Part shown: piece after piece, positions 1 through 6,482 of the stretch | Position numbering within the stretch: position 1 is the stretch's first letter | Layout of the letters: each line of letters starts with the position of its first letter | DNA from: JADHUC01 sp964617665 | Lineage (GTDB): Bacteria; Planctomycetota; Planctomycetia; Pirellulales; Pirellulaceae | Assembly: GCA_964617665.1 (NCBI GenBank) | Contig: CAZUAH010000474.1 | Coordinates: 1 to 10,966, forward strand | Direction of reading: 5' to 3' | DNA length: 10,966 nucleotides | Notes under the pieces: generated by a model | The model's input: only the letters and a program-made list of their open reading frames with translations | What the model was told of the DNA's origin: nothing | Database searches by the model: none | Program-made: the position numbers and the translations under genes

Positions 1-255
1 TCCCCTAGGGGGTACTGCTCCAGAGTCAAAACCCTCGGGAAATACAGGCATAATTGCCGTAACTCCCGAGGGTTTCTGCGTTTCTTGCGACGCCTTGCGA
101 GACAGTGCGGCTGAGTGCTGCACCACATTTTGCACCGTTTCGCCACCCACTGCACCGGATTCTGCACCGCCTTTGGCGGCATGCTCGGAGTGCTCGTCAG
201 TGACCTGCAGATAGTGCTTGGCTGCGATCCTCTCGCTGTTACCGATCCAAGTGAA
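1..255 (-). pseudogene. Tyrosine recombinase (phage integrase) C-terminal remnant
   Basis: The minus strand reads open from about 255 to the window edge and contains WIGNSERIAAKHYLQVTDEH, the hallmark C-terminus of planctomycete-type tyrosine recombinases. The tyrosine of KHYLQV (bases 211-213) is in the position of the catalytic nucleophile. A low-complexity tail rich in Ala, Gly, Gln and Val follows, as is usual for this group. Upstream of the Trp codon (247-249) the frame no longer resembles an integrase, and plus-strand homology to another gene begins at about 255, so the N-terminal domain and the Arg/His catalytic residues are missing. The stop codon lies outside the window. The family call is firm; whether this is a broken gene or a rearrangement breakpoint is inference. 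Confidence 0.75.
29..75. repeat. 12-bp perfect inverted repeat
   Basis: The arms AAACCCTCGGGA (29-40) and TCCCGAGGGTTT (64-75) are perfect reverse complements separated by 23 bases. The element lies inside the open tail of the integrase remnant. It could be a weak terminator stem, a recombination-associated repeat or chance. There is no T-run next to it, so a terminator call is not supported. Confidence 0.5.
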
Positions 256-640
256 TGGAACCCATAGTGTTCTTTGAGGGCCAAATACTGCGTGGTCGAA
301 AAGGTACAATCCCTGGCGTGATCTTGGCATCAAGGCCACCACGAAGCCGTTCAAGGGCAGTCATGAGGAAGCTGCAAGACTCAGCACATCGGCAAATCTG
401 TTGCGTCGTCATCTATCCAAATCTCAGCAGGCGATGATCATCATCAATGCGGGCCTTGCAGCGCCACCAGGAAAGCCCAATCTTAGCAGAGCCGACACGA
501 TACGCGCGGCGGCCATGCGGTATTGGGTCAACCATGCCACAATCTATAAGGCGTTTTTCATCGCTCAACGCGACAAGGAGTTCACCCGCGGAGTCCTTCA
601 GGGTGAGTTGTCAGTGGGACCGGCAGAGGTGAAAATTCGC
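255..640 (+). pseudogene. ParB-like partition/nuclease-domain protein, frameshifted remnant
   Basis: Two plus-strand frames together read as one ParB-N-like protein. Frame one, from 255, gives EPIVFFEGQILRGRKG, matching the family pattern xPIVLYEGKILDGRNR. From about 302 a second frame continues with DLGIKATTKPFKG, then STSANLLRRHLSKSQQAM, the conserved SxNLHRRHLxxSQRAM helix. A helix-turn-helix-like stretch ending GVLQGELSVGPAEV then matches the VxxGELSVSAA motif. A frameshift between about 296 and 304 disrupts the gene, and the N-terminus before the PIV strand is absent. Homology stops near 640, where transposase remnant sequence begins on the other strand. Such genes usually sit on plasmids, phages or islands. 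It is clearly decayed, and no function is expected. Confidence 0.6.
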
Positions 641-644
641 ACCA

Positions 645-808
645 GAACCGAAGGCGCTCGCGTTCCTCCGGTTTGGTGTGGACCTGGCCCGGGTGCGTGC
701 TCGCAAGGTCTTGTTCTACTCCTTGAGATACTCCACACATTTCGCCAGCTCGCTGTTCGTCGTGGAGGCAATCAGGGCCAGCAGGGTTGACGAGTGAAAT
801 GCATAATC
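645..808 (-). pseudogene. Transposase N-terminal remnant (integrase-core type)
   Basis: Minus-strand translation gives FHSSTLLALIASTTNSELAK followed by CVEYLKE, then a TAG stop (716-718), then NKTLRAR. A neighbouring frame continues with PGQVHTKPEERERL. This composite matches the N-terminus of planctomycete DDE integrase-core transposases, in which HPSTLL, ELAxxVEYLKxENxILRARLP and TKPEERERLL follow one another. One nonsense codon and one frameshift are needed to reconstruct it, and homology stops at about 645. It is a short decayed fragment. The family assignment is from memory of the motif order and would need a profile search. Confidence 0.5.
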
Positions 809-1095
809 GTGTTGCGTTGGTGGAGTGCCCAGAAGTCGCATCCACCATGCGACGATCGGTTCGGCGATTCAACGGGCGGAGGCGGTTGCGAAGCAGCCAG
901 CTTATCCCCTGAGTCTCGATATTGAGTTCTATTCCATTTGTGCGGGACGGAATCGCGATTCAGTTCGGCCAAAGTCTATTGGATGCAGGGTGGCAGAAGT
1001 GCTGTAATTTGCGGTACTCCCACCTCGGCTAACTCGCTTAAGCGGACGGGAATCTGTGCGCGTCTAGTTCTGCCGAGATGCAGACCGCGACTACG
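809..1095. other. Intergenic stretch without a recognisable gene
   Basis: No reading frame here looks like a real protein on either strand. It lies downstream of the last gene of the peptide-maturation block (minus strand). It includes a 10-bp palindrome CGCTTAAGCG (1035-1044) inside 6-bp arms CTCGGC (1024-1029) and GCCGAG (1072-1077). No T-rich tail follows on the minus strand, so a rho-independent terminator for the block could not be identified. Confidence 0.5.
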
Positions 1096-1881
1096 TCACA
1101 CCGGCATTCGATAAACGAGCCGATCCACCCGCAACGGATGGGCCTTCACCTGTTCGCTGTTGTTGCAATAGAAAATCATGTTATCGCGATGCCGCAAAGT
1201 GACGGGAAACGTCGGATGGAGCCAATGGGCTTCCCTGGGGTCCCAGCTACGACGGGCAATTGCCACCGGCACTTCCGGCAGATGGAGGCTGACGCCCCAA
1301 CCGCGGTCAAGGTCCATCTCAACTCCCTGCAACGTGTTACTGATCTCGATTCGCCGCACACCCAATTGCTGCACCAAAGAGAGGACTTCCGGGACGGCAA
1401 TCGCGCAGCTCCGCAAGTGAGAGGTGAGAGCAGCTGTAGGTCGGCGGTACCGAAGTTGAACTTCGGTACCGTCTGCATGTAGGACATCGCGCTCGTGCGA
1501 AAGTTGCCTCTCGGGGAGACCAAGAGCCGCCAAGCGAGGATCCGATGCCTGCCCTACCAACAGGCGTCCGATCGTTGGTTCCGCAATATGGCACTCGGAG
1601 AGCCACTGCAGTAGTCCCCAGTCGTTGCAGACCACTTCCCAGTCGTCCGTCGATCTAGATATGCCTTCGATCAGTCGGCACATCCGTCCAAGTTCATTCT
1701 CGACGAGAAACGGTGTCACGAGGGTCATCCCCAGATTCGCATCTCGTAGTCGACCGCACATCTCCTGGATGTCTGACAAGGAAGGAACCTGCTCAACACA
1801 AGTTTCGTGTCCCAAATAGACGCGGTTTGCGTCGCGCGCGACATGCCCCTTGCAGGACTGCATCCAGTGGGCGATGTCCAT
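1096..1881 (-). CDS. U32-family relative, UbiV/YhbV-like partner protein
   Basis: This 261-residue protein starts three bases after the stop of the larger U32 protein, behind a very strong GGGGGAGGAG ribosome site (1888-1897). Diagnostic segments are VCNDWGLL (about residues 84-91), like the NDWG strand of UbiV/YhbV-type U32 proteins, and GRLLVGQASDPR (105-116), close to the GRLLxxQxxDPR motif I associate with partners of U32 proteins. RRIEISN (176-182) resembles a later barrel strand. These suggest a TIM-barrel-like fold. The compact Cys set that binds Fe-S in UbiV is not evident: Cys are scattered at about 10, 28, 42, 68, 85, 97, 159 and 239. Known pairs such as UbiU/UbiV act as complexes in O2-independent hydroxylation, so pairing with its upstream neighbour is a reasonable inference. 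The substrate is unknown. Confidence 0.75.
   Translation of the reverse strand: MDIAHWMQSCKGHVARDANRVYLGHETCVEQVPSLSDIQEMCGRLRDANLGMTLVTPFLVENELGRMCRLIEGISRSTDDWEVVCNDWGLLQWLSECHIAEPTIGRLLVGQASDPRLAALGLPERQLSHERDVLHADGTEVQLRYRRPTAALTSHLRSCAIAVPEVLSLVQQLGVRRIEISNTLQGVEMDLDRGWGVSLHLPEVPVAIARRSWDPREAHWLHPTFPVTLRHRDNMIFYCNNSEQVKAHPLRVDRLVYRMPV
1445..1471. repeat. 13-bp-arm perfect palindrome inside a coding region
   Basis: The arms CGGTACCGAAGTT (1445-1457) and AACTTCGGTACCG (1459-1471) are perfect complements around a single central G. It lies in the UbiV-like gene at codons near 138-146. It could fold into a strong hairpin in the mRNA or be a dyad binding site. Its function is unknown. Confidence 0.8.
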
Positions 1882-1884
1882 ACG

Positions 1885-2934
1885 TCACTCCTCCCCCTGC
1901 CAACGGGATGCATAGTAGCATTGCATGCCCCTGCAATCCTGGCCGAATTTGACGCGATAGAGTTGACGAATCTCTCCCGCCTGTGCCCCGCCCAGAGCTA
2001 ACTTCTCGCTTTCACGCAGGAACGACACTGCTCGCACCTTCAGCTCAGGGGGCAGTCCACGTCCGCCGATCTTCAAGAGCCGTACTCCTGCACGATGCAG
2101 TTCCTCGAGATCGCAGGCGGCACAAGCCGGCTGGTTAACATCGTCACGAACCGGTTGGGTAATGGGCCGCCCGGTCTTATCTCGGAACGGCACTTGACAG
2201 CCGTGACCGGCATAGCACAGATCATGGCAGTAGACCACGGGCAGACCGCCTGGCTCCGTACGCTCATAGGAGAAGACCGACGCAGCACCATCGGGGTAGG
2301 TGGTTCCGTGATAGAATCCGCAAAGCCCATCTATGAAGCGACACTTTTCATTGAGCGACATTGCCTCGTATTCGAAGTCAGGGCATTTGGAAATCAGTGC
2401 TGCCATCTCACCGACGGTCAGGTGCCTTGGCAATACAACGCGAGTGGCCTCAAAGCGACGGAAGAAGGCAACGGCTTGGCTATTGCAGACATTCGCAAGA
2501 ATAGAAATATGGCGCGACAGTCCTGATCCACGCGTCTGCAGCCCAAGGAGCACCGCCGGACTTGATACGATAACCGCTCCACCGCCCGCCTCTTCCCAGG
2601 CGAGTGCCAGATCGAGTACGTCGGAGATTTGCCCGGTAGTGTATCGCACATTCAACGTCAGTGATGCCTGTAGACCGAAACGAGCAGCCAACTCTGCAAC
2701 TTGTCTCAGCTGTGCAACGCTCGTCAAGTTCGCAATAGTTCCTTGGCGCCGGGAGAGGCAATCCCACTCACCGTAGCGACTCGCCCAACTCGCCGGCAGG
2801 ACACCGCAGTAGATTTCATCCGCTCCCGCCTCGGCCAACACCTGCACTTCATCAGGATGATTCACCGGTGCAACTATGCGAAACCGATCACTATTGCATG
2901 CGGATGTGCAGTTGTCGGTCGGCTGTTGGTTCAT
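1885..2934 (-). CDS. Peptidase U32 family protein (UbiU/RlhA-like)
   Basis: This 349-residue protein opens with RIVAPVNHPDEVQVLAEAGA (about 19-38) and DEIYCG, the first barrel strand of U32 proteins. It continues with TRVVLPRHLTVGEM (164-177), a Cys-rich centre and LLKIGGRGLP (286-295), matching the LKIEGR strand. Cysteines at 198, 205, 236, 240, 246, 271 and 274, plus a late pair at 334 and 339, are enough for an Fe-S cluster and possibly more metal. Despite the historical peptidase name, characterised U32 members (UbiU/UbiV, RlhA, TrhP) are O2-independent hydroxylases with Fe-S clusters. The ATG overlaps the stop of the B12 radical SAM gene (ATGA, 2931-2934), implying coupling. I infer it modifies the peptide product or a cofactor; proteolysis is the older alternative. 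Confidence 0.85.
   Translation of the reverse strand: MNQQPTDNCTSACNSDRFRIVAPVNHPDEVQVLAEAGADEIYCGVLPASWASRYGEWDCLSRRQGTIANLTSVAQLRQVAELAARFGLQASLTLNVRYTTGQISDVLDLALAWEEAGGGAVIVSSPAVLLGLQTRGSGLSRHISILANVCNSQAVAFFRRFEATRVVLPRHLTVGEMAALISKCPDFEYEAMSLNEKCRFIDGLCGFYHGTTYPDGAASVFSYERTEPGGLPVVYCHDLCYAGHGCQVPFRDKTGRPITQPVRDDVNQPACAACDLEELHRAGVRLLKIGGRGLPPELKVRAVSFLRESEKLALGGAQAGEIRQLYRVKFGQDCRGMQCYYASRWQGEE
1888..1897 (-). promoter_or_regulatory. Strong ribosome binding site for the UbiV-like gene
   Basis: GGGGGAGGAG lies within the last codons of the upstream U32 gene. Its AGGAG core is six bases from the ATG at 1879-1881. This fixes the start and suggests high translation of the second U32 protein. 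Confidence 0.75.
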
Positions 2935-4517
2935 AGATCGCTTTCCAAATCGATGGCCATTCGCAGTTGCCGTGGATCTGCCACCGCCTTCGCCCGCTCA
3001 AGTTGCGTACATGCGGAGAAAGCTGTCTGGCGACTCGTCGCATGCACACGTTCCAGCCACCCGGATTCAACATGGCCGGCATCAACATTGGCGATCAGCC
3101 TGTCGAGAGTGTCGCATACCCACGCGTCGATTTCCCGCATCACATGACGTACGACCCCCAACTTCGGCGCGACGGAACTGCCCCTTTTGCATTGCGACAC
3201 CAGCCTCGGCAAAAGGCACGCTGCGTGAACCCAGCACGGACGCACAGGCGCCAATGATCGAATGAGATGCTCAAACAAGGTAGCAACTTCGATTTCTTTC
3301 AATGGCGGCGTATAGGGACCCGAAATGTCCACGCGCGGCTCATCAACGCGGATCGCTAGCTCGTACAGATGGGATCCGGGCAACAGATGCAGTCGGCTGG
3401 TGGCGGTACGGTAATTCAGAAGTCCATGTTCGTCCAGTACCTGCGAAAATCGCCGTATGTCACCTAGGGTCGCACGCGGATGGAACAGAATCGCTCCCGC
3501 CGCAACCTCCACTTGATGCTCTCGAAGTCGCGCTATCGCCCGCCAAGATGCTTCTGTTACCGGGGCCCGGTGCCACGCGCGCAACGTAGCCCGATCATCA
3601 TTCTCAATACCGACAAATGCCCACGCGAGCCCCGCTTCGGCAAGTGCGTCAACTGCTTCCGTCGTCAAGGTCTGCGGGCGCAACTGGGCGCCGAAGCCAA
3701 TTCGCAGATCTCGCTTTCGAATCGCATCTGCGAAAGCAATCGCTCGCTCTTCGGCGTGCTGAATGGAACCAAGGAAATCGTCATCAACAAAGTTAAAGGA
3801 ACGGACGCCGTGCTCTCGGTGGAGATGAGCGAGTTCTGCGGCAATATTGTCGGGTGAGCGGCCCCGCCACGATTTGCCGGAATTCTGCGGGGTGTTCGGC
3901 ATGCAGCAATAGGCACAACGGCCCGAACACCCCCGCGACCCCTGAACATTCGTGACACCGATACGGGTAGAAATCGCCGCCGCAAAGTCCCTGGCGGGCC
4001 ACGGCAAGCAGTCCAACTCCTGAACAGATTCAAAAGCCGGCGCCCCAACCATACGACCACCTTCCCACCGAACCAGGGAGGGCACGTTCTCAACGGATTT
4101 GCGTTTTCCGATGGCCTCGAGCAACCTGAGCAGGGGCCGTTCCCCCTCGTAACGAATCAGGAACGTCTCTTCAGGCAGCAGCGAGGCGGCCCTTTCCGGT
4201 TCCGTGCTGACGAAGCTGCCGCCAACGACAAAGATCACATTGCCCCGTGACAACTCGCGAATTCGAAGAATGAAAAAGATGCTGGAATCGATGTCGGCAT
4301 CACTCATCAACGACAGCCCCACAACCTGAGGCCCGAATGCCGCGACATCTTGAGCGATGCCCTGTTCGGATTGGGAGGATATCATGGCGTCCTGCAAGAG
4401 AACGTCGTAGCCCTCCGCCCGCAAAACCGCAGCCAGTGACTCGATGCCCAGCGGTTCCTGGATGTCCGGGTCGTAAGTGGGATAGCGCGAAAGCGGACAG
4501 AGAAGAGCGACGCGCAT
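2931..4517 (-). CDS. B12-binding-domain radical SAM enzyme
   Basis: This is a 528-residue protein. Residues 1-140 match the cobalamin-binding N-domain layout: EPLGIESLAAVLRAEGYDV (21-39), a GLSLMSDAD strand (67-75) and VVGGSFVSTEPERA (97-110), ending with YEGE (123-126). The DxHxxG histidine is not seen, as in many base-off members. The radical SAM core follows with GSRGCSGRCAYC (193-204), a canonical CxxxCxxC at C197, C201 and C204, then FNFVDDDF (241-248) and FVGIEND (301-307). The C-terminal 150 residues are helical and Cys-containing. Family members methylate unactivated carbon or catalyse ring and radical rearrangements. It starts three bases after the preceding small gene and overlaps the U32 gene by four bases, so all are probably co-expressed. 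A role in modifying the Cys-rich peptide is inference from context. Confidence 0.88.
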   Translation of the reverse strand: MRVALLCPLSRYPTYDPDIQEPLGIESLAAVLRAEGYDVLLQDAMISSQSEQGIAQDVAAFGPQVVGLSLMSDADIDSSIFFILRIRELSRGNVIFVVGGSFVSTEPERAASLLPEETFLIRYEGERPLLRLLEAIGKRKSVENVPSLVRWEGGRMVGAPAFESVQELDCLPWPARDFAAAISTRIGVTNVQGSRGCSGRCAYCCMPNTPQNSGKSWRGRSPDNIAAELAHLHREHGVRSFNFVDDDFLGSIQHAEERAIAFADAIRKRDLRIGFGAQLRPQTLTTEAVDALAEAGLAWAFVGIENDDRATLRAWHRAPVTEASWRAIARLREHQVEVAAGAILFHPRATLGDIRRFSQVLDEHGLLNYRTATSRLHLLPGSHLYELAIRVDEPRVDISGPYTPPLKEIEVATLFEHLIRSLAPVRPCWVHAACLLPRLVSQCKRGSSVAPKLGVVRHVMREIDAWVCDTLDRLIANVDAGHVESGWLERVHATSRQTAFSACTQLERAKAVADPRQLRMAIDLESDL

Positions 4518-4520
4518 GAT

Positions 4521-4853
4521 CTATTTCGTGAGTTTCCCGGTGAACCTCTCGCCATCGCGATGTCGGTACACGTCCAGACTCAAACCATCCACAACCGGTT
4601 CAACGGCATAGGTAAACTCCCGACCCGACCCGCCGACTCTGACGCAAAACGTCTGCCGACCGTTCTCCAACCTCTCATTCCAGACTTCATCGCCCTCTAT
4701 CGTCACATCCGGTCTGCCATTGACTTCTTGGATTCTGATTCCATTCTCGGTAACGTTCGACCACTGTCCCTTCCAAGTGCCAAGGAAAGGGGCGATTCCG
4801 CGGCCCGCTGCCACCACCTTGTCATCCAAAGGCACGATAGGGCGTCTTGCCAC
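4521..4853 (-). CDS. Small protein duplicating the C-terminal domain of its neighbour
   Basis: This is a 110-residue frame with a GTG start that overlaps the upstream stop by one base (TAGTG). Residues 21-109 (APFLGTWKGQW through RFTGKLT) align without gaps to residues 443-531 of the upstream exported protein, with about 62 of 89 positions identical. The domain is rich in alternating hydrophobic, Gly and Trp residues and is probably an all-beta fold; I do not recognise the family. The protein has no signal peptide of its own and no good ribosome site, so it depends on coupling to the upstream gene or on a -1 frameshift that would append it as a second domain. Start choice is uncertain. It is followed three bases later by the B12 radical SAM gene. 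Confidence 0.6.
   Translation of the reverse strand: MARRPIVPLDDKVVAAGRGIAPFLGTWKGQWSNVTENGIRIQEVNGRPDVTIEGDEVWNERLENGRQTFCVRVGGSGREFTYAVEPVVDGLSLDVYRHRDGERFTGKLTK
4765..4796. repeat. 32-bp direct repeat, copy 1 (duplicated domain)
   Basis: These 32 bases recur exactly at 5109-5140, 344 bases away. They encode the start of the duplicated beta domain (APFLGTWKGQ) in both proteins. This is the best-conserved block of a tandem duplication of about 340 bases. Confidence 0.9.
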
Positions 4854-6463
4854 TACACTTCGCCATCCCGGGTAAGCTTTCCCGTGAAACGTTTGCTGTC
4901 CCGATGTCGAAATACATCCAGACTCAAGCCGCCCGCAACCGGCTCAAGAGTATAGGTGAACTCCCAACCGGATGTGACAACTCTGGCCCGATGCGTCAAC
5001 CGGCCGTTCTCCAGTTTCTCATCCCAGATTTCATAACCCCGTACGGTCACGTTCGGCCTGCCATTGACTTCCACGATCGTGAATCCACTCACGGTAACGT
5101 CCGACCATTGTCCCTTCCAAGTGCCAAGGAAAGGGGCGATAGCGTCATCGCCTGCGACTTCTTCTGCCTCCTCTACGTCCGCCTTCTTGATCCAACCTTG
5201 GAGGTTGGGAGAACCTTTTACCGACTCTACCCAGAGCCAGCTACCATTCGCTACCGTGACGGTCAATGGCTGTCCGCGGACAACGGTACCACGGAGCTTG
5301 CTTCCAAGCATGATGCGGGCTTCCGGCACTGCGACGCGCACCTGTCTCCCTAGGGCCCCCCAGTGGATCCACAGTCGACGCTTCACATTCCCCACGGGCC
5401 AGTAGACGGCGTACCAATCCCCCTGCTTTTCCGAAACGACCAATTGACTGCCCTTAGGGAGCCTAACGACGGTGGTATCCCCGGAGTAGGCAGCCGCACT
5501 ACCAACGCTCACCACTCTTCTGGATACCACAGGCATCCCCTGCAATCGATCGCGCGCGGGTAAGGCGTTCCACTCGTCGGGGCCGATACTACGTCCGGAC
5601 TCCATCGCATTGACGGCCTGGAGCCATCGTGCTACCCCGTAGTCCGAAACCGACGACATCGCCTGAGCATTGTGAGTCTGAGCCGACTCGTAATTTCCGC
5701 GAGCGTTCTCAAACCATGCCATATTGTACTGAGCCATTGGCATCCGCGAGTGCTTGCGAGCGATGGCAGCAGCAATGTCGTATGCGGCGGTCTCTTCCCC
5801 AAGTCGCGCTAAACATACCGACGCGTTGATCGATCCGCCGGCGTACTTTGGATTGTTCTTGATCAAGGCGGACAGCACGAAGAGGGCTACGAGGTCGTTA
5901 CCAGCGTGCATCTCTGCCAGCGCCAGGTTATTCCACGCGTCCCAGAAATTGGGATGGGATTTCAGTGCCACGCGGTACGATTCGCTGGCCTCATTGAATC
6001 TCCCCGCTTCGTAATGCCGATTGCCCTGTGCAAAAGTCGACCTTGCCGACGAGGCGTCCAGACGCGATGGGGGCTGCGTTGAGACCGTCATGCTCCGAGC
6101 GGTGCTTTGCAGGTCGCCAAGCAGTCGACTAGAAATCCGCACTGCACGGAGCTGGTTCAACTGCTCCCACATCTGCACTGACCAAGGTTCGTGCCCTTTC
6201 ACGGCAGTTTCAAGCTCAACAAGGATCGCCTCAGCGGTACCTTCGTCCAACGATCGCTGCCCGGAAACAGAAAACATCGCCGCCGCGTCGCGAAAAGCCT
6301 TGGGGTCCCGGCCGGAAACTCCGTATTCCCGCGCTTCCTTCCTCTCTTCCTCCTTCTTCCTCGCGGCGCCCGAAACGCTCCCGATGACGCTCGACAAAAC
6401 CGCTGCCCCAACGAGCAGAGAGAAACCGGCGCGACATAATGCTCTGTCATTGAACGCTCTCAT
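4853..6463 (-). CDS. Exported TPR and SH3-like domain protein
   Basis: This 536-residue protein has an N-terminal signal peptide (positive MRAFNDRALCR, then hydrophobic AGFSLLVGAAVLSSVIGSV, possible cleavage near SGA-A at 33). A charged Lys/Glu stretch (36-47) follows. Residues 140-270 contain TPR-like helices, for example FAQGNRHYEAGRFNEASESY (144-163) and FWDAWNNLALAEMHAGN (173-189). Residues 317-375 and 376-430 look like two SH3b-type beta domains (KGSQLVVSEKQGDWYAVYW; NGSWLWVES). A beta domain at 443-531 is repeated in the next gene. The start has an AAGGAG site seven bases upstream (6471-6476), and the gene begins 19 bases after the precursor stop. It likely works outside the cytoplasm, perhaps binding, scaffolding or anchoring the mature peptide. 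No enzyme signature is visible. Confidence 0.8.
   Translation of the reverse strand: MRAFNDRALCRAGFSLLVGAAVLSSVIGSVSGAARKKEEERKEAREYGVSGRDPKAFRDAAAMFSVSGQRSLDEGTAEAILVELETAVKGHEPWSVQMWEQLNQLRAVRISSRLLGDLQSTARSMTVSTQPPSRLDASSARSTFAQGNRHYEAGRFNEASESYRVALKSHPNFWDAWNNLALAEMHAGNDLVALFVLSALIKNNPKYAGGSINASVCLARLGEETAAYDIAAAIARKHSRMPMAQYNMAWFENARGNYESAQTHNAQAMSSVSDYGVARWLQAVNAMESGRSIGPDEWNALPARDRLQGMPVVSRRVVSVGSAAAYSGDTTVVRLPKGSQLVVSEKQGDWYAVYWPVGNVKRRLWIHWGALGRQVRVAVPEARIMLGSKLRGTVVRGQPLTVTVANGSWLWVESVKGSPNLQGWIKKADVEEAEEVAGDDAIAPFLGTWKGQWSDVTVSGFTIVEVNGRPNVTVRGYEIWDEKLENGRLTHRARVVTSGWEFTYTLEPVAGGLSLDVFRHRDSKRFTGKLTRDGEV
4877..4883 (-). promoter_or_regulatory. Possible -1 frameshift slippery heptamer
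   Basis: On the minus strand G GGA AAG falls in the zero frame of the TPR/SH3-like gene, 21 bases before its TAG, matching X XXY YYZ. A -1 slip here enters exactly the frame of the downstream 110-residue protein with no intervening stop. GGGAAAG is a weak heptamer in most bacteria, and no stimulatory structure was established, so this is only a candidate. Confidence 0.25.
5109..5140. repeat. 32-bp direct repeat, copy 2 (duplicated domain)
   Basis: This is identical to 4765-4796 and lies in the C-terminal domain of the exported TPR/SH3-like protein. The exact nucleotide match against about 70 percent protein identity elsewhere suggests local conversion or strong constraint on this segment. 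Confidence 0.9.
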
Positions 6464-6482
6464 TGTTGCTCTCCTTGCCTAC

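Noticed and set aside
29..75. Inverted repeat as a transcription terminator
   Set aside because: The 23-base loop and lack of a following T-run do not fit a rho-independent terminator.
250..360. Continuation of the integrase upstream of the WIGNS motif in another minus frame
   Set aside because: Frames reading QYLALKEHYGFHS or FGPQRTLWVPF do not contain integrase motifs, and plus-strand ParB-like homology explains the stretch better.
1078..1482. 134-codon plus-strand open frame
   Set aside because: It is opposite the UbiV-like gene, lacks motifs and reads through the palindrome.
6199..6450. Arg-rich minus-strand frames inside the exported protein gene
   Set aside because: They are alternative frames of the Lys/Glu-rich segment; the main frame has a signal peptide and long conserved domains.
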